Assembly: GCA_910588215.1 (NCBI GenBank)
Contig: CAJUQJ010000082.1
Span: forward strand, 1-8,441
Source of the DNA: an uncultured Lachnospiraceae bacterium
Lineage (GTDB): Bacteria > Bacillota > Clostridia > Lachnospirales > Lachnospiraceae
Direction of reading: 5' to 3'
DNA length: 8,441 nucleotides
A model generated the notes under the pieces. That model saw only the letters and a program-made list of their open reading frames with translations. It did not search any database and was not told the DNA's origin. Both the position numbers and the translations under genes were made by a program. Positions 1-6,644 of this stretch are shown in pieces; the first letter of the stretch is position 1, and each line of letters opens with the position of its first letter.

Positions 1-518
1 CCCGTAGGCTCATCCGCCAGCAGCAGCTTAGGCTGGTTCACCATGGCCCGACCGCAGGCGCACCGCTGCTTCTGCCCGCCTGATACCTGATAAGGGAACT
101 GGTCACGGATATCCTCGATCTGCAGAAGCTTTAAGATCTGAGCACAGGCCGTCAGGATCTCCTTCTTCGGCTTTTCCTGCAGCGTCAGCGCCAGCACGAT
201 ATTTTCCTCGATTGTCAACGTATCCAGAAGATTGTAATCCTGAAATACAAATCCCAGATTATCCTTACGGAACTCCGATAAGGCATCCTCGGACAACTCG
301 GTGATATCCGTGTCCTCATAATAAATATGCCCTGCCGTTACCCGGTCGATCGTCGCCAGCAGATTTAAGAGCGTCGTCTTCCCCGATCCGGATGGTCCCA
401 TAACGCCCACAAATTCTCCCTTTTCCACCGTAAAACTAACACGATCCACGGCCTTTGTCACGTTAGCCGCGTTGCCATAATATTTCTCCACTTCACATAT
501 ACGGATATAGTCGTTCAT
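1..518 (-). CDS. Bce-type ABC transporter ATP-binding protein, C-terminus cut off by window edge
   Basis: This is the ATPase subunit of an ABC transporter of the BceA/MacB-like class. In Gram-positive bacteria these transporters work with a large FtsX-type permease in bacitracin or antimicrobial-peptide resistance and sensing. The visible 172 residues start MNDYIRICEVEKYYG. They carry Walker A GPSGSGKT (41-48), the Q-loop FVFQDYNLL (Gln93), the signature VSGGQKQR (145-152) and the start of Walker B, LLLADEPT, where the window ends. The segment after the signature reads CACGRAM, with Gly where many relatives have Ala. The ATG is preceded by AAAGGAG at good spacing and matches the usual N-terminus of the family. 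The gene lies downstream of the kinase and regulator genes in the same direction, separated by a terminator, as in bceRS-bceAB loci. The permease gene should follow outside the window. The family call is firm; the substrate is inferred from context. Confidence 0.93.
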   Translation of the reverse strand, partial: MNDYIRICEVEKYYGNAANVTKAVDRVSFTVEKGEFVGVMGPSGSGKTTLLNLLATIDRVTAGHIYYEDTDITELSEDALSEFRKDNLGFVFQDYNLLDTLTIEENIVLALTLQEKPKKEILTACAQILKLLQIEDIRDQFPYQVSGGQKQRCACGRAMVNQPKLLLADEPT

Positions 519-616
519 TTTCCGTTCACTCCTTTCAGCAGTCTGTCCACGGCACAGGCCGCCCGCCCCAACTAAAATCACACCGTTCTCCAGGCACACC
601 CTGCCTGCTGCGCCCG

Positions 617-634
617 GCTTAACAACAGTTTAGC
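617..634. promoter_or_regulatory. Imperfect dyad, candidate response-regulator operator upstream of the ABC gene
   Basis: GCTTAAC-AACA-GTTTAGC is an imperfect palindrome with 6 of 7 pairs. It sits about 100 bases upstream of the ABC ATPase start, in the 134-base space between the terminator and that gene. From memory, BceR-type regulators bind near TNACA-N4-TGTAA. Here TAACA-N4-TTTAG (620-633) fits the first half fully and the second in 3 of 5 positions. An extended -10-like TGCTAAACT (635-627, minus strand) overlaps the dyad, so it could alternatively be part of a promoter. No convincing -35/-10 pair was found downstream. This is a candidate only. Confidence 0.3.
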
Positions 635-652
635 ATCCTTCCGTTTCCTTCC

Positions 653-702
653 TATAGAAAAAGATTGAAGTTATCTTACTTTTTTGAAAGATAACCTCAA
701 TC
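653..702 (-). terminator. Intrinsic terminator after the histidine kinase gene
   Basis: On the minus strand a 15-base arm (702-688) pairs with 677-663 around a 10-base loop, giving 14 Watson-Crick pairs and one G-U pair. TTTTTCTAT follows directly (662-654). The same spot on the plus strand would have an A-C mismatch, and there is no plus-strand gene to end, so it is built for minus-strand transcripts. The stem begins inside the last codons of the kinase gene and includes its stop codon. It would separate kinase transcripts from the ABC gene downstream. Confidence 0.85.
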
Positions 703-1734
703 CTCCTGTTCCCTGTCTATATAGACGCTGATCGGAAACAACAGCGTCATCCTCGTTCCCCTGCCGTATTCCGACTCGGCCCGCAGTCCGACTCCCAGCT
801 TATCACACAGCTTCCGGCACAGATACAGTCCCATGCCAGTGGCCCTCTCATGGTCGCGGCCGTTACTGCCCGTAAATCCTTTCTCAAAAATACGATAAAG
901 CTCCTCGCTGCGGATTCCCACACCGTTGTCCTCCACTGTCAGGCACACTCCGTCCCGCTCCCGTTTCGTCCGGATCCGGAAGACCGGCTGTTGACCGCAA
1001 TACTTCACGCTGTTTAAGATCATCTGGTTTACGATAAAATTAACCCATTTTCCATCCGTGTAGACCGGATCCGGACAATTCACCTCCGCCCGCACACCGC
1101 TCCGGATCAGCAGCAGACGGTTCCTTTCCAGGACGTCTTCCACCGTCTCCTGCAGATTCGTCCTGCGGATGATAAAGTCCTTGTAGACATTCTCCGATCT
1201 GGCGTAGTAAAGCGCCATATCCACATAATTTTCTATTTTTTGATTCTCCAGGCTAACTGCCCGCAGAATCTCCCGCAGCTCGGACAATCTGCTCCCGTTC
1301 TCACACAACAGCGAAATTCCCGTAATCGGCGCTTTCACCTCGTGCACCCAGTTCTCTATGTATTCCCTGTACTCCTTCTCTGCCGTCTCAACCTGCCTGA
1401 TCCGCTCGATCACGGACTTGTTCGACTGCCGTATCATATCCCGGTACAATCTGTCTTCCAGCTTTGCGGATGACGGCAGCAATTCCCCCAGCAGATACCG
1501 CCTGTCCACCTGCTCCAGAATACGCCCCGTTTCCTCAAAATATTTCCTTCTCCCAAGATAAGTAACTACCAGCCAAACACACACAATCATTCCCCAGAAG
1601 ATCAGAAGGATCGCCACATTCGCACCGCTGTATCCTGTCAACCTTAAGAATACGCTCACCATCCCCATACAGACCAGATGCAGCGCCAGAAGAAGAAACC
1701 TGTCTTTCAAAAATGCAAGCACACTCATTCTCAT
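697..1734 (-). CDS. Bce-type (intramembrane-sensing) sensor histidine kinase
   Basis: This 345-residue membrane histidine kinase should autophosphorylate and pass phosphate to the response regulator encoded just upstream. Two hydrophobic segments (about residues 12-32 and 37-60) are joined by only a few residues, so there is practically no extracellular sensor domain. That is the hallmark of BceS-like kinases, which sense through their partner ABC transporter. A helical linker leads to the phosphoacceptor motif WVHEVKAP (His131, Pro136). The ATPase domain has an N-box around NQMILNSVKY (Asn241), G1 DNGVGI (269-274) and G2 ATGMGL (298-303). The length suits the family. The ATG overlaps the regulator's TGA as ATGA, so the two are probably translationally coupled. 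A second ATG two codons on is a possible alternative start. The cognate transporter is inferred to be the one starting at 518. Confidence 0.93.
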   Translation of the reverse strand: MRMSVLAFLKDRFLLLALHLVCMGMVSVFLRLTGYSGANVAILLIFWGMIVCVWLVVTYLGRRKYFEETGRILEQVDRRYLLGELLPSSAKLEDRLYRDMIRQSNKSVIERIRQVETAEKEYREYIENWVHEVKAPITGISLLCENGSRLSELREILRAVSLENQKIENYVDMALYYARSENVYKDFIIRRTNLQETVEDVLERNRLLLIRSGVRAEVNCPDPVYTDGKWVNFIVNQMILNSVKYCGQQPVFRIRTKRERDGVCLTVEDNGVGIRSEELYRIFEKGFTGSNGRDHERATGMGLYLCRKLCDKLGVGLRAESEYGRGTRMTLLFPISVYIDREQED

Positions 1735-2405
1735 ATCCGGTACCCAAGCCCTCTCTTCGTCACAATCAGCTCATGCACCCCGATCGATTTTAATTTCTCC
1801 CGGATCCTGGTCATATGCACACTCAATGTATTATCGTCTATGAAAATCTTATTCTCCCACAAATACTCGATCAGATCCGTCCGGGAGACATATTCCCCAG
1901 GTCGTTTGAAAAGCCTGTATAATATCTTCATCTCCGCCTTGGTAAGTTCCGCCTGCTTATCCCTGCATGTCAGTACACACCCGGCAATGTCCAGCCGCAC
2001 ATCCTTGTGGACAAACTGCGTCTGCTCCTTCAGCCTGCCGCCCATGGTGCGCTTCAACACGGCCCCGATCCGCGCCAGCAGTATCGGAGCCTGATAAGGC
2101 TTCGTAATATAGTCGTCCCCGCCCTTTAAGATACCGTTCAGTTCATCCATGGAGTCCGTACGGCTCGTGAGAAAGATCACCGGCACGACCATTTCTCCAC
2201 GGATCTGCGTACACAGATCGAATCCGGAGCATCCCGGCAGATTGATATCCAGCAGGATCAGATCCGGCGACTGTTCCGCAATCTGCGGCAGGATATGGTG
2301 AAACTCAGTCAAGACCGCCACCTCATACATCGCATTTTCCAACAATATTTTCAGTTCCCGGCGGATGACTGACTCGTCTTCTATGATCAGAATCTTTGCT
2401 GCCAC
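1731..2405 (-). CDS. OmpR/PhoB-family response regulator, partner of the adjacent Bce-type kinase
   Basis: This is a 224-residue two-domain transcription regulator. The receiver domain (about 1-120) has the acidic pair Glu9/Asp10, phosphoacceptor Asp53 in LILLDINLPG, Thr80 and Lys102 in YITKP. The C-terminal winged helix (about 130-224) contains ELTKAEMKILYRLF, the TLSVHMTRIREKL recognition region and ends TKRGLGYRI. I place the start at a GTG at 2405-2403, because GAGGAGGAG stands about seven bases before it and the product then begins MAAKILIIEDE, as in homologues. A GTG ten codons upstream is open but lacks this support. The gene overlaps the kinase by four bases and begins 40 bases after the MmcQ-like gene, leaving little room for its own promoter. 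The likely target is the ABC gene promoter, by analogy with BceR. Confidence 0.93.
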   Translation of the reverse strand: MAAKILIIEDESVIRRELKILLENAMYEVAVLTEFHHILPQIAEQSPDLILLDINLPGCSGFDLCTQIRGEMVVPVIFLTSRTDSMDELNGILKGGDDYITKPYQAPILLARIGAVLKRTMGGRLKEQTQFVHKDVRLDIAGCVLTCRDKQAELTKAEMKILYRLFKRPGEYVSRTDLIEYLWENKIFIDDNTLSVHMTRIREKLKSIGVHELIVTKRGLGYRI

Positions 2406-2445
2406 GATCGTCTCCTCCTCAGATTGATTCCCCACACTCCCGCGC

Positions 2446-2784
2446 TCATTTCTTTCTGCCGACGATCAGGTCATAGCTCTCCGCAATCATCCTTTTGATC
2501 TCCTCTTCCGGCACAGAGCCGTCCAGAATGACCGTATTCCAGTGTTCTTTATTCTGATGCCATCCGGGAATCACGGCCTCGTACGCGTCCCGCCAGAAAT
2601 CCCTCCACTGCGGATCCACCTTCACATTGACCCATATCCTGCCTTCCCGTTCATAAGTCCACGCGAAAGCCTTCCTGTTGCCCCGATAACGGGCCAGCTG
2701 CCAGTTATCATCATGAAAAGGCGCATCCAGATATACCTCCTGAAACGTCATACAATATGCCAGCACTTCCTGCCTTGTTGTCAT
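2446..2784 (-). CDS. MmcQ/YjbR-like small protein
   Basis: This 112-residue protein resembles the MmcQ/YjbR (CyaY-like fold) family, whose members are often annotated as DNA-binding though their cellular role is poorly known. Visible family features are an N-terminal TRQEVLAYCMTFQEVYLDAPF, a central WVNVKVDPQWRDFWR and the C-terminal HWNTVILDGSVPEEEIKRMIAESYDLIV. No membrane segment or signal peptide is seen. The frame is open for 20 more codons upstream. I chose the ATG at 2784 because it overlaps the stop of yaaA as ATGA, has GGGAGG about ten bases before it and gives the usual family N-terminus (MTTRQEV). It is thus coupled to yaaA and precedes the regulator by 40 bases. Its role in this stress cluster is unknown. 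Confidence 0.85.
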   Translation of the reverse strand: MTTRQEVLAYCMTFQEVYLDAPFHDDNWQLARYRGNRKAFAWTYEREGRIWVNVKVDPQWRDFWRDAYEAVIPGWHQNKEHWNTVILDGSVPEEEIKRMIAESYDLIVGRKK

Positions 2785-3539
2785 CCGGCGGTTCCCTCCC
2801 GTTTCAAAAACACATATTTCTCCGTATCGGATAAATCGCTGCAATAGGAAAAGCCCAGGCCATGAAACTCCTTCATGCCTTCTGGCCGGCAGATATTGTT
2901 CTCCGCCAGAAAACGCACCATCTCGCCCCGTGCCATCTTGGCCAGTGTGCCCTTCTGCCTTACCTTCCCGTCAGCCAATTCTCCGAACTCCACAGTGATA
3001 AACTCATCTTCCGGCGTTATGTATTTCTCGATGCACTGCGAATATTCCCGGGAAGCCAGATTGATGATCACCCGATCCTCTTTGGTCAGGCTTTGATAGA
3101 GCCGTGCGCCCCAGAACGCATATAAATCTCTGTATGTACCCACTACCAGCTGCGCCTGCATCTCCAGACGGTAAGGCACAACGCCGTCAAACGGCCTAAG
3201 CAGGCCATAGAATCCCGAAAGAATGCGGAGATGCTCCCCCAAATAGGAAAGCGCCTCCGCCGTAAGCACACCCGGCGCCATATATTGATACTGCAGGCCC
3301 TCGTAGGACATCACCGCCGGCGTCAGTCCCCGCTCCAGATCCATATTCCGGAACCGCTCATAATTCAACTCCGCCAGCTTATCATTACATTTCCACAGCG
3401 CCTTCGCCTCCGCATAGGACAGTGCCTGTATTGCCGCCATGAGCGTCTTCGTTTCCGCAAGGAACTCCGGCAGGCCGCAGGCCGCGAAAGAATCCGTATC
3501 CACATTCATTTTCTTCGCCGGTGAGATGATGATTTTCAT
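2781..3539 (-). CDS. yaaA: Peroxide stress protein YaaA (DUF328/UPF0246)
   Basis: This 252-residue cytoplasmic protein is of the YaaA family. In E. coli, YaaA belongs to the OxyR regulon and limits free intracellular iron during peroxide stress, reducing Fenton damage; a DNA-binding fold has been described for the family. Characteristic segments are the N-terminal MKIIISPAKKM, LSGFYGLLRPFD (107-118), PYRLEM (122-127), NLASREY (160-166) and KMARGEMVRFL (201-211). The length is normal. The ATG is preceded by AGAGAGG nine bases away. It lies 68 bases downstream of bcp, with no terminator seen between them, and its TGA overlaps the next start. Pairing with a peroxiredoxin fits a peroxide-defence role. 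Confidence 0.95.
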   Translation of the reverse strand: MKIIISPAKKMNVDTDSFAACGLPEFLAETKTLMAAIQALSYAEAKALWKCNDKLAELNYERFRNMDLERGLTPAVMSYEGLQYQYMAPGVLTAEALSYLGEHLRILSGFYGLLRPFDGVVPYRLEMQAQLVVGTYRDLYAFWGARLYQSLTKEDRVIINLASREYSQCIEKYITPEDEFITVEFGELADGKVRQKGTLAKMARGEMVRFLAENNICRPEGMKEFHGLGFSYCSDLSDTEKYVFLKREGTAG

Positions 3540-3607
3540 TGATGAATGCCTCTCTTTCCCAGACTGCGTGTCTGTAAACCGGAACGCTGTCAGCGCCGGC
3601 CCAATCT

Positions 3608-4069
3608 CTATTCCTCTTCCAGCTCACCCAACATCTGCGCCGGATTCTGCTCCGCCTTTACATTGCCGAAGGCTTTCACGATCACGCCTTCCTCATCGAT
3701 CAGATACGTCGTACGCACGACGCCCATGCTGACCTTGCCGTAGTTCTTCTTTTCCTGCCAGACATCATAAGCCTGGATGCAGGAAAGCTCCGGATCCGAC
3801 AGAAGTGTAAACGGCAGTCCGTACTTCTCCTCGAACTTCTTGTGGGAGGCCACGCTGTCCTTGCTCACGCCCAGCACCACCGCCCCCTTTTCCTGGAACT
3901 GCGGATACAGCTGGCCGAAATTGCAGGCCTGCTTCGTACAGCCCGGCGTATTATCCTTCGGATAGAAATACAAAATAACTTTTTTGCCCTTATACTCTTC
4001 CAATGTGTGTATCTGTCCGTTCTGATCCGGCAGGGAAAATGCCGGCGCTTTAGTTCCTGTCTGTAACAT
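3608..4069 (-). CDS. bcp: Thioredoxin-dependent peroxiredoxin, BCP type (atypical 2-Cys)
   Basis: This 153-residue peroxiredoxin of the bacterioferritin comigratory protein family reduces hydrogen peroxide and organic hydroperoxides in the cytoplasm, recycled by thioredoxin. The active site TPGCTKQAC carries the peroxidatic Cys44 and the resolving Cys49, the CxxxxC spacing of two-cysteine BCPs. Thr41 and Arg119 (in MGVVRTTYLID) complete the usual peroxide-binding set. YFYPKDNTPGC and GVSKDS are further family markers. The open frame extends 22 codons upstream, but the ATG at 4069 has GAGGAGG seven bases before it and gives the canonical start MLQTGTKAPAFSLPDQ, so I take that one. It heads the run towards yaaA and the two-component genes, and its leader contains a strong hairpin. 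Confidence 0.96.
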   Translation of the reverse strand: MLQTGTKAPAFSLPDQNGQIHTLEEYKGKKVILYFYPKDNTPGCTKQACNFGQLYPQFQEKGAVVLGVSKDSVASHKKFEEKYGLPFTLLSDPELSCIQAYDVWQEKKNYGKVSMGVVRTTYLIDEEGVIVKAFGNVKAEQNPAQMLGELEEE

Positions 4070-4124
4070 GTTCTGTCCTCCTCTTTTCTGTTGATCGTCT
4101 CGCTGTTTGTCCTGCATACATGCA

Positions 4125-4162
4125 ATAAGCTGCACAGTATTCTCACCGACCGTGCAGCTTAT
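4125..4162 (-). other. Perfect 11-bp inverted repeat in the gap between the TrpB-like gene and bcp
   Basis: ATAAGCTGCAC (4125-4135) is perfectly complementary to GTGCAGCTTAT (4152-4162), with a 16-base loop. A second small palindrome, TGCATACATGCA (4113-4124), abuts it. On the minus strand the stem is followed by TTATTGCATG, too poor in T for a standard terminator if the full stem forms, though a shortened stem leaves a TTATT tail. It could be a weak terminator for the TrpB-like gene, a bcp leader structure or a protein-binding site. The structure is certain, the role is not. Confidence 0.5.
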
Positions 4163-4216
4163 GTGCCGTTCTAAGCAAAAAACATTACCATCATACTATG
4201 CGCATTCGTTATCTAT

Positions 4217-4225
4217 CTTATACCA
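4217..4225 (-). promoter_or_regulatory. Candidate extended -10 element for the bcp operon
   Basis: The minus strand reads TGGTATAAG, a TGn extension followed by a hexamer 5/6 identical to TATAAT, about 145 bases upstream of the bcp start. No good -35 lies 16-18 bases further upstream. A second -10-like TATGAT occurs at 4195-4190. Transcription from either site would place the 4125-4162 hairpin in the bcp leader. This rests on pattern matching only. Confidence 0.3.
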
Positions 4226-4281
4226 CTGTACTCCACCATATCTGCCCAGGAGCCGTCGTTTGGTCACACGGCTTACTTTCC

Positions 4282-5661
4282 TCACTGCTGGCCGGAAACC
4301 TTCGGCAGCTTCGCAATGGCCTTCTCAAGCTCCGCATCCGCAGGAACGTAATCCTCCATCTCACCATCATTATATCTCTGATAAGCGACCATGTCGAAAT
4401 AGCCCGTGCCTGTCAGACCGAATACGATATTCTTCTCTTCTCCTGTCTCCTTGCACTTCATCGCCTCGTCGATGGCAACCTTGATCGCATGGCTGCTCTC
4501 CGGCGCCGGCAGGATTCCTTCCACTCTCGCAAAAGTCTCCGCCGCCTTAAACACTTCCGTCTGCGCTACGCTTCTCGCTTCCATAAGTCCCTGATCATAC
4601 AGCTCGGAAACCACTGAACTCATGCCATGATAACGTAGACCGCCCGAATGGCTGGCCGAGGGAATGAAACCGCTTCCCAGCGTATACATCTTCGCCAACG
4701 GACATACCTTACCCGTGTCGCAGAAATCATAAGCGTAAACGCCTCTCGTCAGACTCGGACAGGATGCCGGCTCCACCGCGATGATCTTATAATCCGCCTC
4801 ACCTCTTAAGATTTCCCCTGCAAAAGGAGAGATCAGGCCGCCCAGATTGGAGCCGCCGCCCGCACAGCCGATGATCGTGTCCGCCTTGATACCGTATTTA
4901 TCAAGTGCCGCCTTCGTCTCCAAACCGATGATCGACTGGTGCAGCATTACCTGAGACAATACGGATCCCAACACATAGCGGTATCCCTCCTGCCCGGTGG
5001 CCGCCTCCACTGCCTCCGAGATCGCGCAGCCCAGGCTTCCCGTCGTCCCCGGAAATTCCTCATTGATCCGGCAGCCGACGTTCGTCTCCATCGAAGGAGA
5101 AGGCGTTACTTTCGCACCGTAAGTACGCATCACCTCCCGGCGGAAAGGCTTTTGCTCATAAGAACATTTCACCATATATACCTGACAGTCCAGTTCAAAA
5201 TAGGAACAAGCCATGGAGAGCGCCGTTCCCCACTGCCCTGCGCCGGTCTCCGTCGTCACACCCTTAAGCCCCTGCTTCTTCGCATAGTAAGCCTGCGCGA
5301 TCGCGGAATTGAGCTTATGGCTCCCAGACGTATTGTTGCCCTCAAATTTGTAATAGATGTGCGCCGGCGTGCCCAGCCTCTCCTCCAGACAGTAAGCCCG
5401 CACAAGCGGCGACGGACGGTACATCTTATAGAAATCACGAATCTCTGTAGGAATATCGAAATAAGCCGTCTCATCATCCAGTTCCTGCCTCGCCAGTTCC
5501 CTGCAGAAGATGCCCGAAAGCTCCTCCACCGTGATCGGCTGTAGTGTCTCCGGATTTAAGATCGGTGCTGGTTTTTTCTTCATATCTGCGCGGACGTTAT
5601 ACCACTGTCTCGGCATTTCCTGTTCTTCAAGATAGATTTTGTATGGGATCTTCTGTTCCAT
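4282..5661 (-). CDS. trpB2: TrpB-like (TrpB2-type) PLP-dependent enzyme
   Basis: This 459-residue fold-type II PLP enzyme belongs to the long TrpB2 branch related to the tryptophan synthase beta chain. The reaction expected by homology is beta-replacement joining indole to serine (or phosphoserine) to give tryptophan. The PLP lysine is Lys116 in GSHKLNSA, the catalytic glutamate Glu138 in TTETGAGQWG, the phosphate-binding loop GGGSN is at 268-272, and LTGTGYFDM lies near the C-terminus (416-424). The N-terminal extension before the PLP lysine is longer than in TrpB1, as expected for this branch. The ATG has GAGAGGA at good spacing. No trpA or other tryptophan gene is adjacent, so it may act alone on free indole or on another substrate. 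It follows the AraC-type gene by 83 bases and has its own candidate promoter. Confidence 0.92.
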   Translation of the reverse strand: MEQKIPYKIYLEEQEMPRQWYNVRADMKKKPAPILNPETLQPITVEELSGIFCRELARQELDDETAYFDIPTEIRDFYKMYRPSPLVRAYCLEERLGTPAHIYYKFEGNNTSGSHKLNSAIAQAYYAKKQGLKGVTTETGAGQWGTALSMACSYFELDCQVYMVKCSYEQKPFRREVMRTYGAKVTPSPSMETNVGCRINEEFPGTTGSLGCAISEAVEAATGQEGYRYVLGSVLSQVMLHQSIIGLETKAALDKYGIKADTIIGCAGGGSNLGGLISPFAGEILRGEADYKIIAVEPASCPSLTRGVYAYDFCDTGKVCPLAKMYTLGSGFIPSASHSGGLRYHGMSSVVSELYDQGLMEARSVAQTEVFKAAETFARVEGILPAPESSHAIKVAIDEAMKCKETGEEKNIVFGLTGTGYFDMVAYQRYNDGEMEDYVPADAELEKAIAKLPKVSGQQ

Positions 5662-5703
5662 TGCTGCTTCCTCTCTTTATCACTTATTCTCCGATACGAT
5701 TAC

Positions 5704-5732
5704 TCTATAGTACTTTACCACATTATCGGCAA
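5704..5732 (-). promoter_or_regulatory. Candidate sigma-A promoter for the TrpB-like gene
   Basis: The minus strand has TTGCCG (5732-5727), a 17-base spacer and TATAGA (5709-5704), each matching the consensus at 4 of 6 positions. The predicted start, near 5697, leaves a leader of about 35 bases including the ribosome binding site. A dyad with arms 5713-5719 and 5728-5734 (CTTTGCC/GGTAAAG on the minus strand, with one G-T pair) overlaps the -35 and spacer and could be an operator. There is no room for a T-box or tryptophan attenuator. Confidence 0.45.
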
Positions 5733-5744
5733 AGTGTTAAGGCT

Positions 5745-6644
5745 CTATTTCAAACGTCCCTTCTTTTCCGCCCTCCCCCAGGAGATCGTGGACTGGTCAA
5801 ACATCTTCCGAAACTGCGAGGGCGTGCACTGATTCTGTCTCTTAAATGCCCGGTTAAAAGAAGCGATACTGGAAAAGCCTGACTGCAGCGCTACATCCAT
5901 GATCGATACTGCCGGATTCTCCAGAAGTTCCTTTGCTTTCGCAATACGCAGGGAGGTCACATACTCGGGAAAAGACATCTGATAATACTCTTTAAAAAGA
6001 CGGGAAAAGTGGTACTTGCTGAATCCCGCAAAGGCCGCTGTATCCTCCATAGATACGTCGTTCATATAACGCTCTCTGAGAAATTTGGATATGGCCTCAA
6101 ATTTCTGGTCGTAGGCTTTCTGCTGCGGCGTCTTCAGGGCAGAAAGCTCACTCTGCAATATTGTATTGTGTTTCCCTACAACAATGAAGAACCGCAGCAG
6201 CAATTCATACATCCGCAACTCCCGGAAAGCTTCTCTTCCATAGAAGACATCCTTGATCCGCAGCAAAAGTTCCAGCGGATTCTCTTCAAAAGGAACCCCG
6301 TCATGGATATCCAAGATCGGATCAGAGAGAAAGACCTGTCTATTGGCCGCAAAATCATGAAGCTGAGGTAGAAATATATTGGAAAACTGAAGAATCAGAT
6401 TGGGTTTATCCGTCTTCTGGGCAATGGAGTGGAGTGTTCTGGGCGCAATCAGCGCAATCTGGTCACGGTTCATCTGCCACGTCTCCGTGCCCAGGCTCAA
6501 TGTATACTCATCGTTGAGCGGCGCTATGATCTCCATGAAATCATGCCAGTGATTCGGAAAAGTATAATAGTAATGACCATACGAGACATTCAGCGACATC
6601 GCATGGTCGAACATCAAAGGTTCAGACAGATCTGATCTGATCAT
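5745..6644 (-). CDS. AraC-family transcriptional regulator with N-terminal cupin domain
   Basis: This is a 299-residue cytoplasmic regulator. The N-terminal half (about 15-90) is a cupin-like ligand-binding domain with NHWHDFMEI (31-39), whose two His and one Glu resemble a cupin metal site. The C-terminal part (about 190-285) is the double helix-turn-helix of the AraC/XylS family. It contains the AAFAGFSKYHFSRLFKEYYQ segment and, in the second motif, VALQSGFSSIASFNRAFKR, then TPSQFRK. Regulators built this way usually respond to sugars or related metabolites. A TTG six codons upstream is open, but the ATG at 6644 has GGGAGG about ten bases before it and is preferred. It is divergent from the Gfo/Idh/MocA gene, its most likely target. 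The TrpB-like gene downstream is a possible second one. Confidence 0.92.
   Translation of the reverse strand: MIRSDLSEPLMFDHAMSLNVSYGHYYYTFPNHWHDFMEIIAPLNDEYTLSLGTETWQMNRDQIALIAPRTLHSIAQKTDKPNLILQFSNIFLPQLHDFAANRQVFLSDPILDIHDGVPFEENPLELLLRIKDVFYGREAFRELRMYELLLRFFIVVGKHNTILQSELSALKTPQQKAYDQKFEAISKFLRERYMNDVSMEDTAAFAGFSKYHFSRLFKEYYQMSFPEYVTSLRIAKAKELLENPAVSIMDVALQSGFSSIASFNRAFKRQNQCTPSQFRKMFDQSTISWGRAEKKGRLK

Noticed and set aside
2406..2435. Upstream GTG start for the response regulator
   Set aside because: The GTG at 2405 has a textbook ribosome binding site and gives the conserved N-terminus; the upstream one would translate that binding site itself.
3560..3574. Small hairpin CAGAC-N5-GTCTG between bcp and yaaA
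   Set aside because: Five pairs without a T-tract do not make a terminator; probably chance.
4251..4273. Six-bp hairpin (AGCCGT/ACGGCT) just after the TrpB-like gene
   Set aside because: There is no T-tract after it on the minus strand, and the stem is short enough for chance.
4939..5544. Plus-strand open frame of 201 codons
   Set aside because: It lies wholly antisense to the TrpB-like gene, is Arg/Leu/His-rich as antisense frames often are, and matches no family I recognise.
5662..5744. T-box or tryptophan attenuator before the TrpB-like gene
   Set aside because: The gap is only 83 bases and lacks a T-box sequence, Trp codons in a leader frame or a terminator/antiterminator pair.
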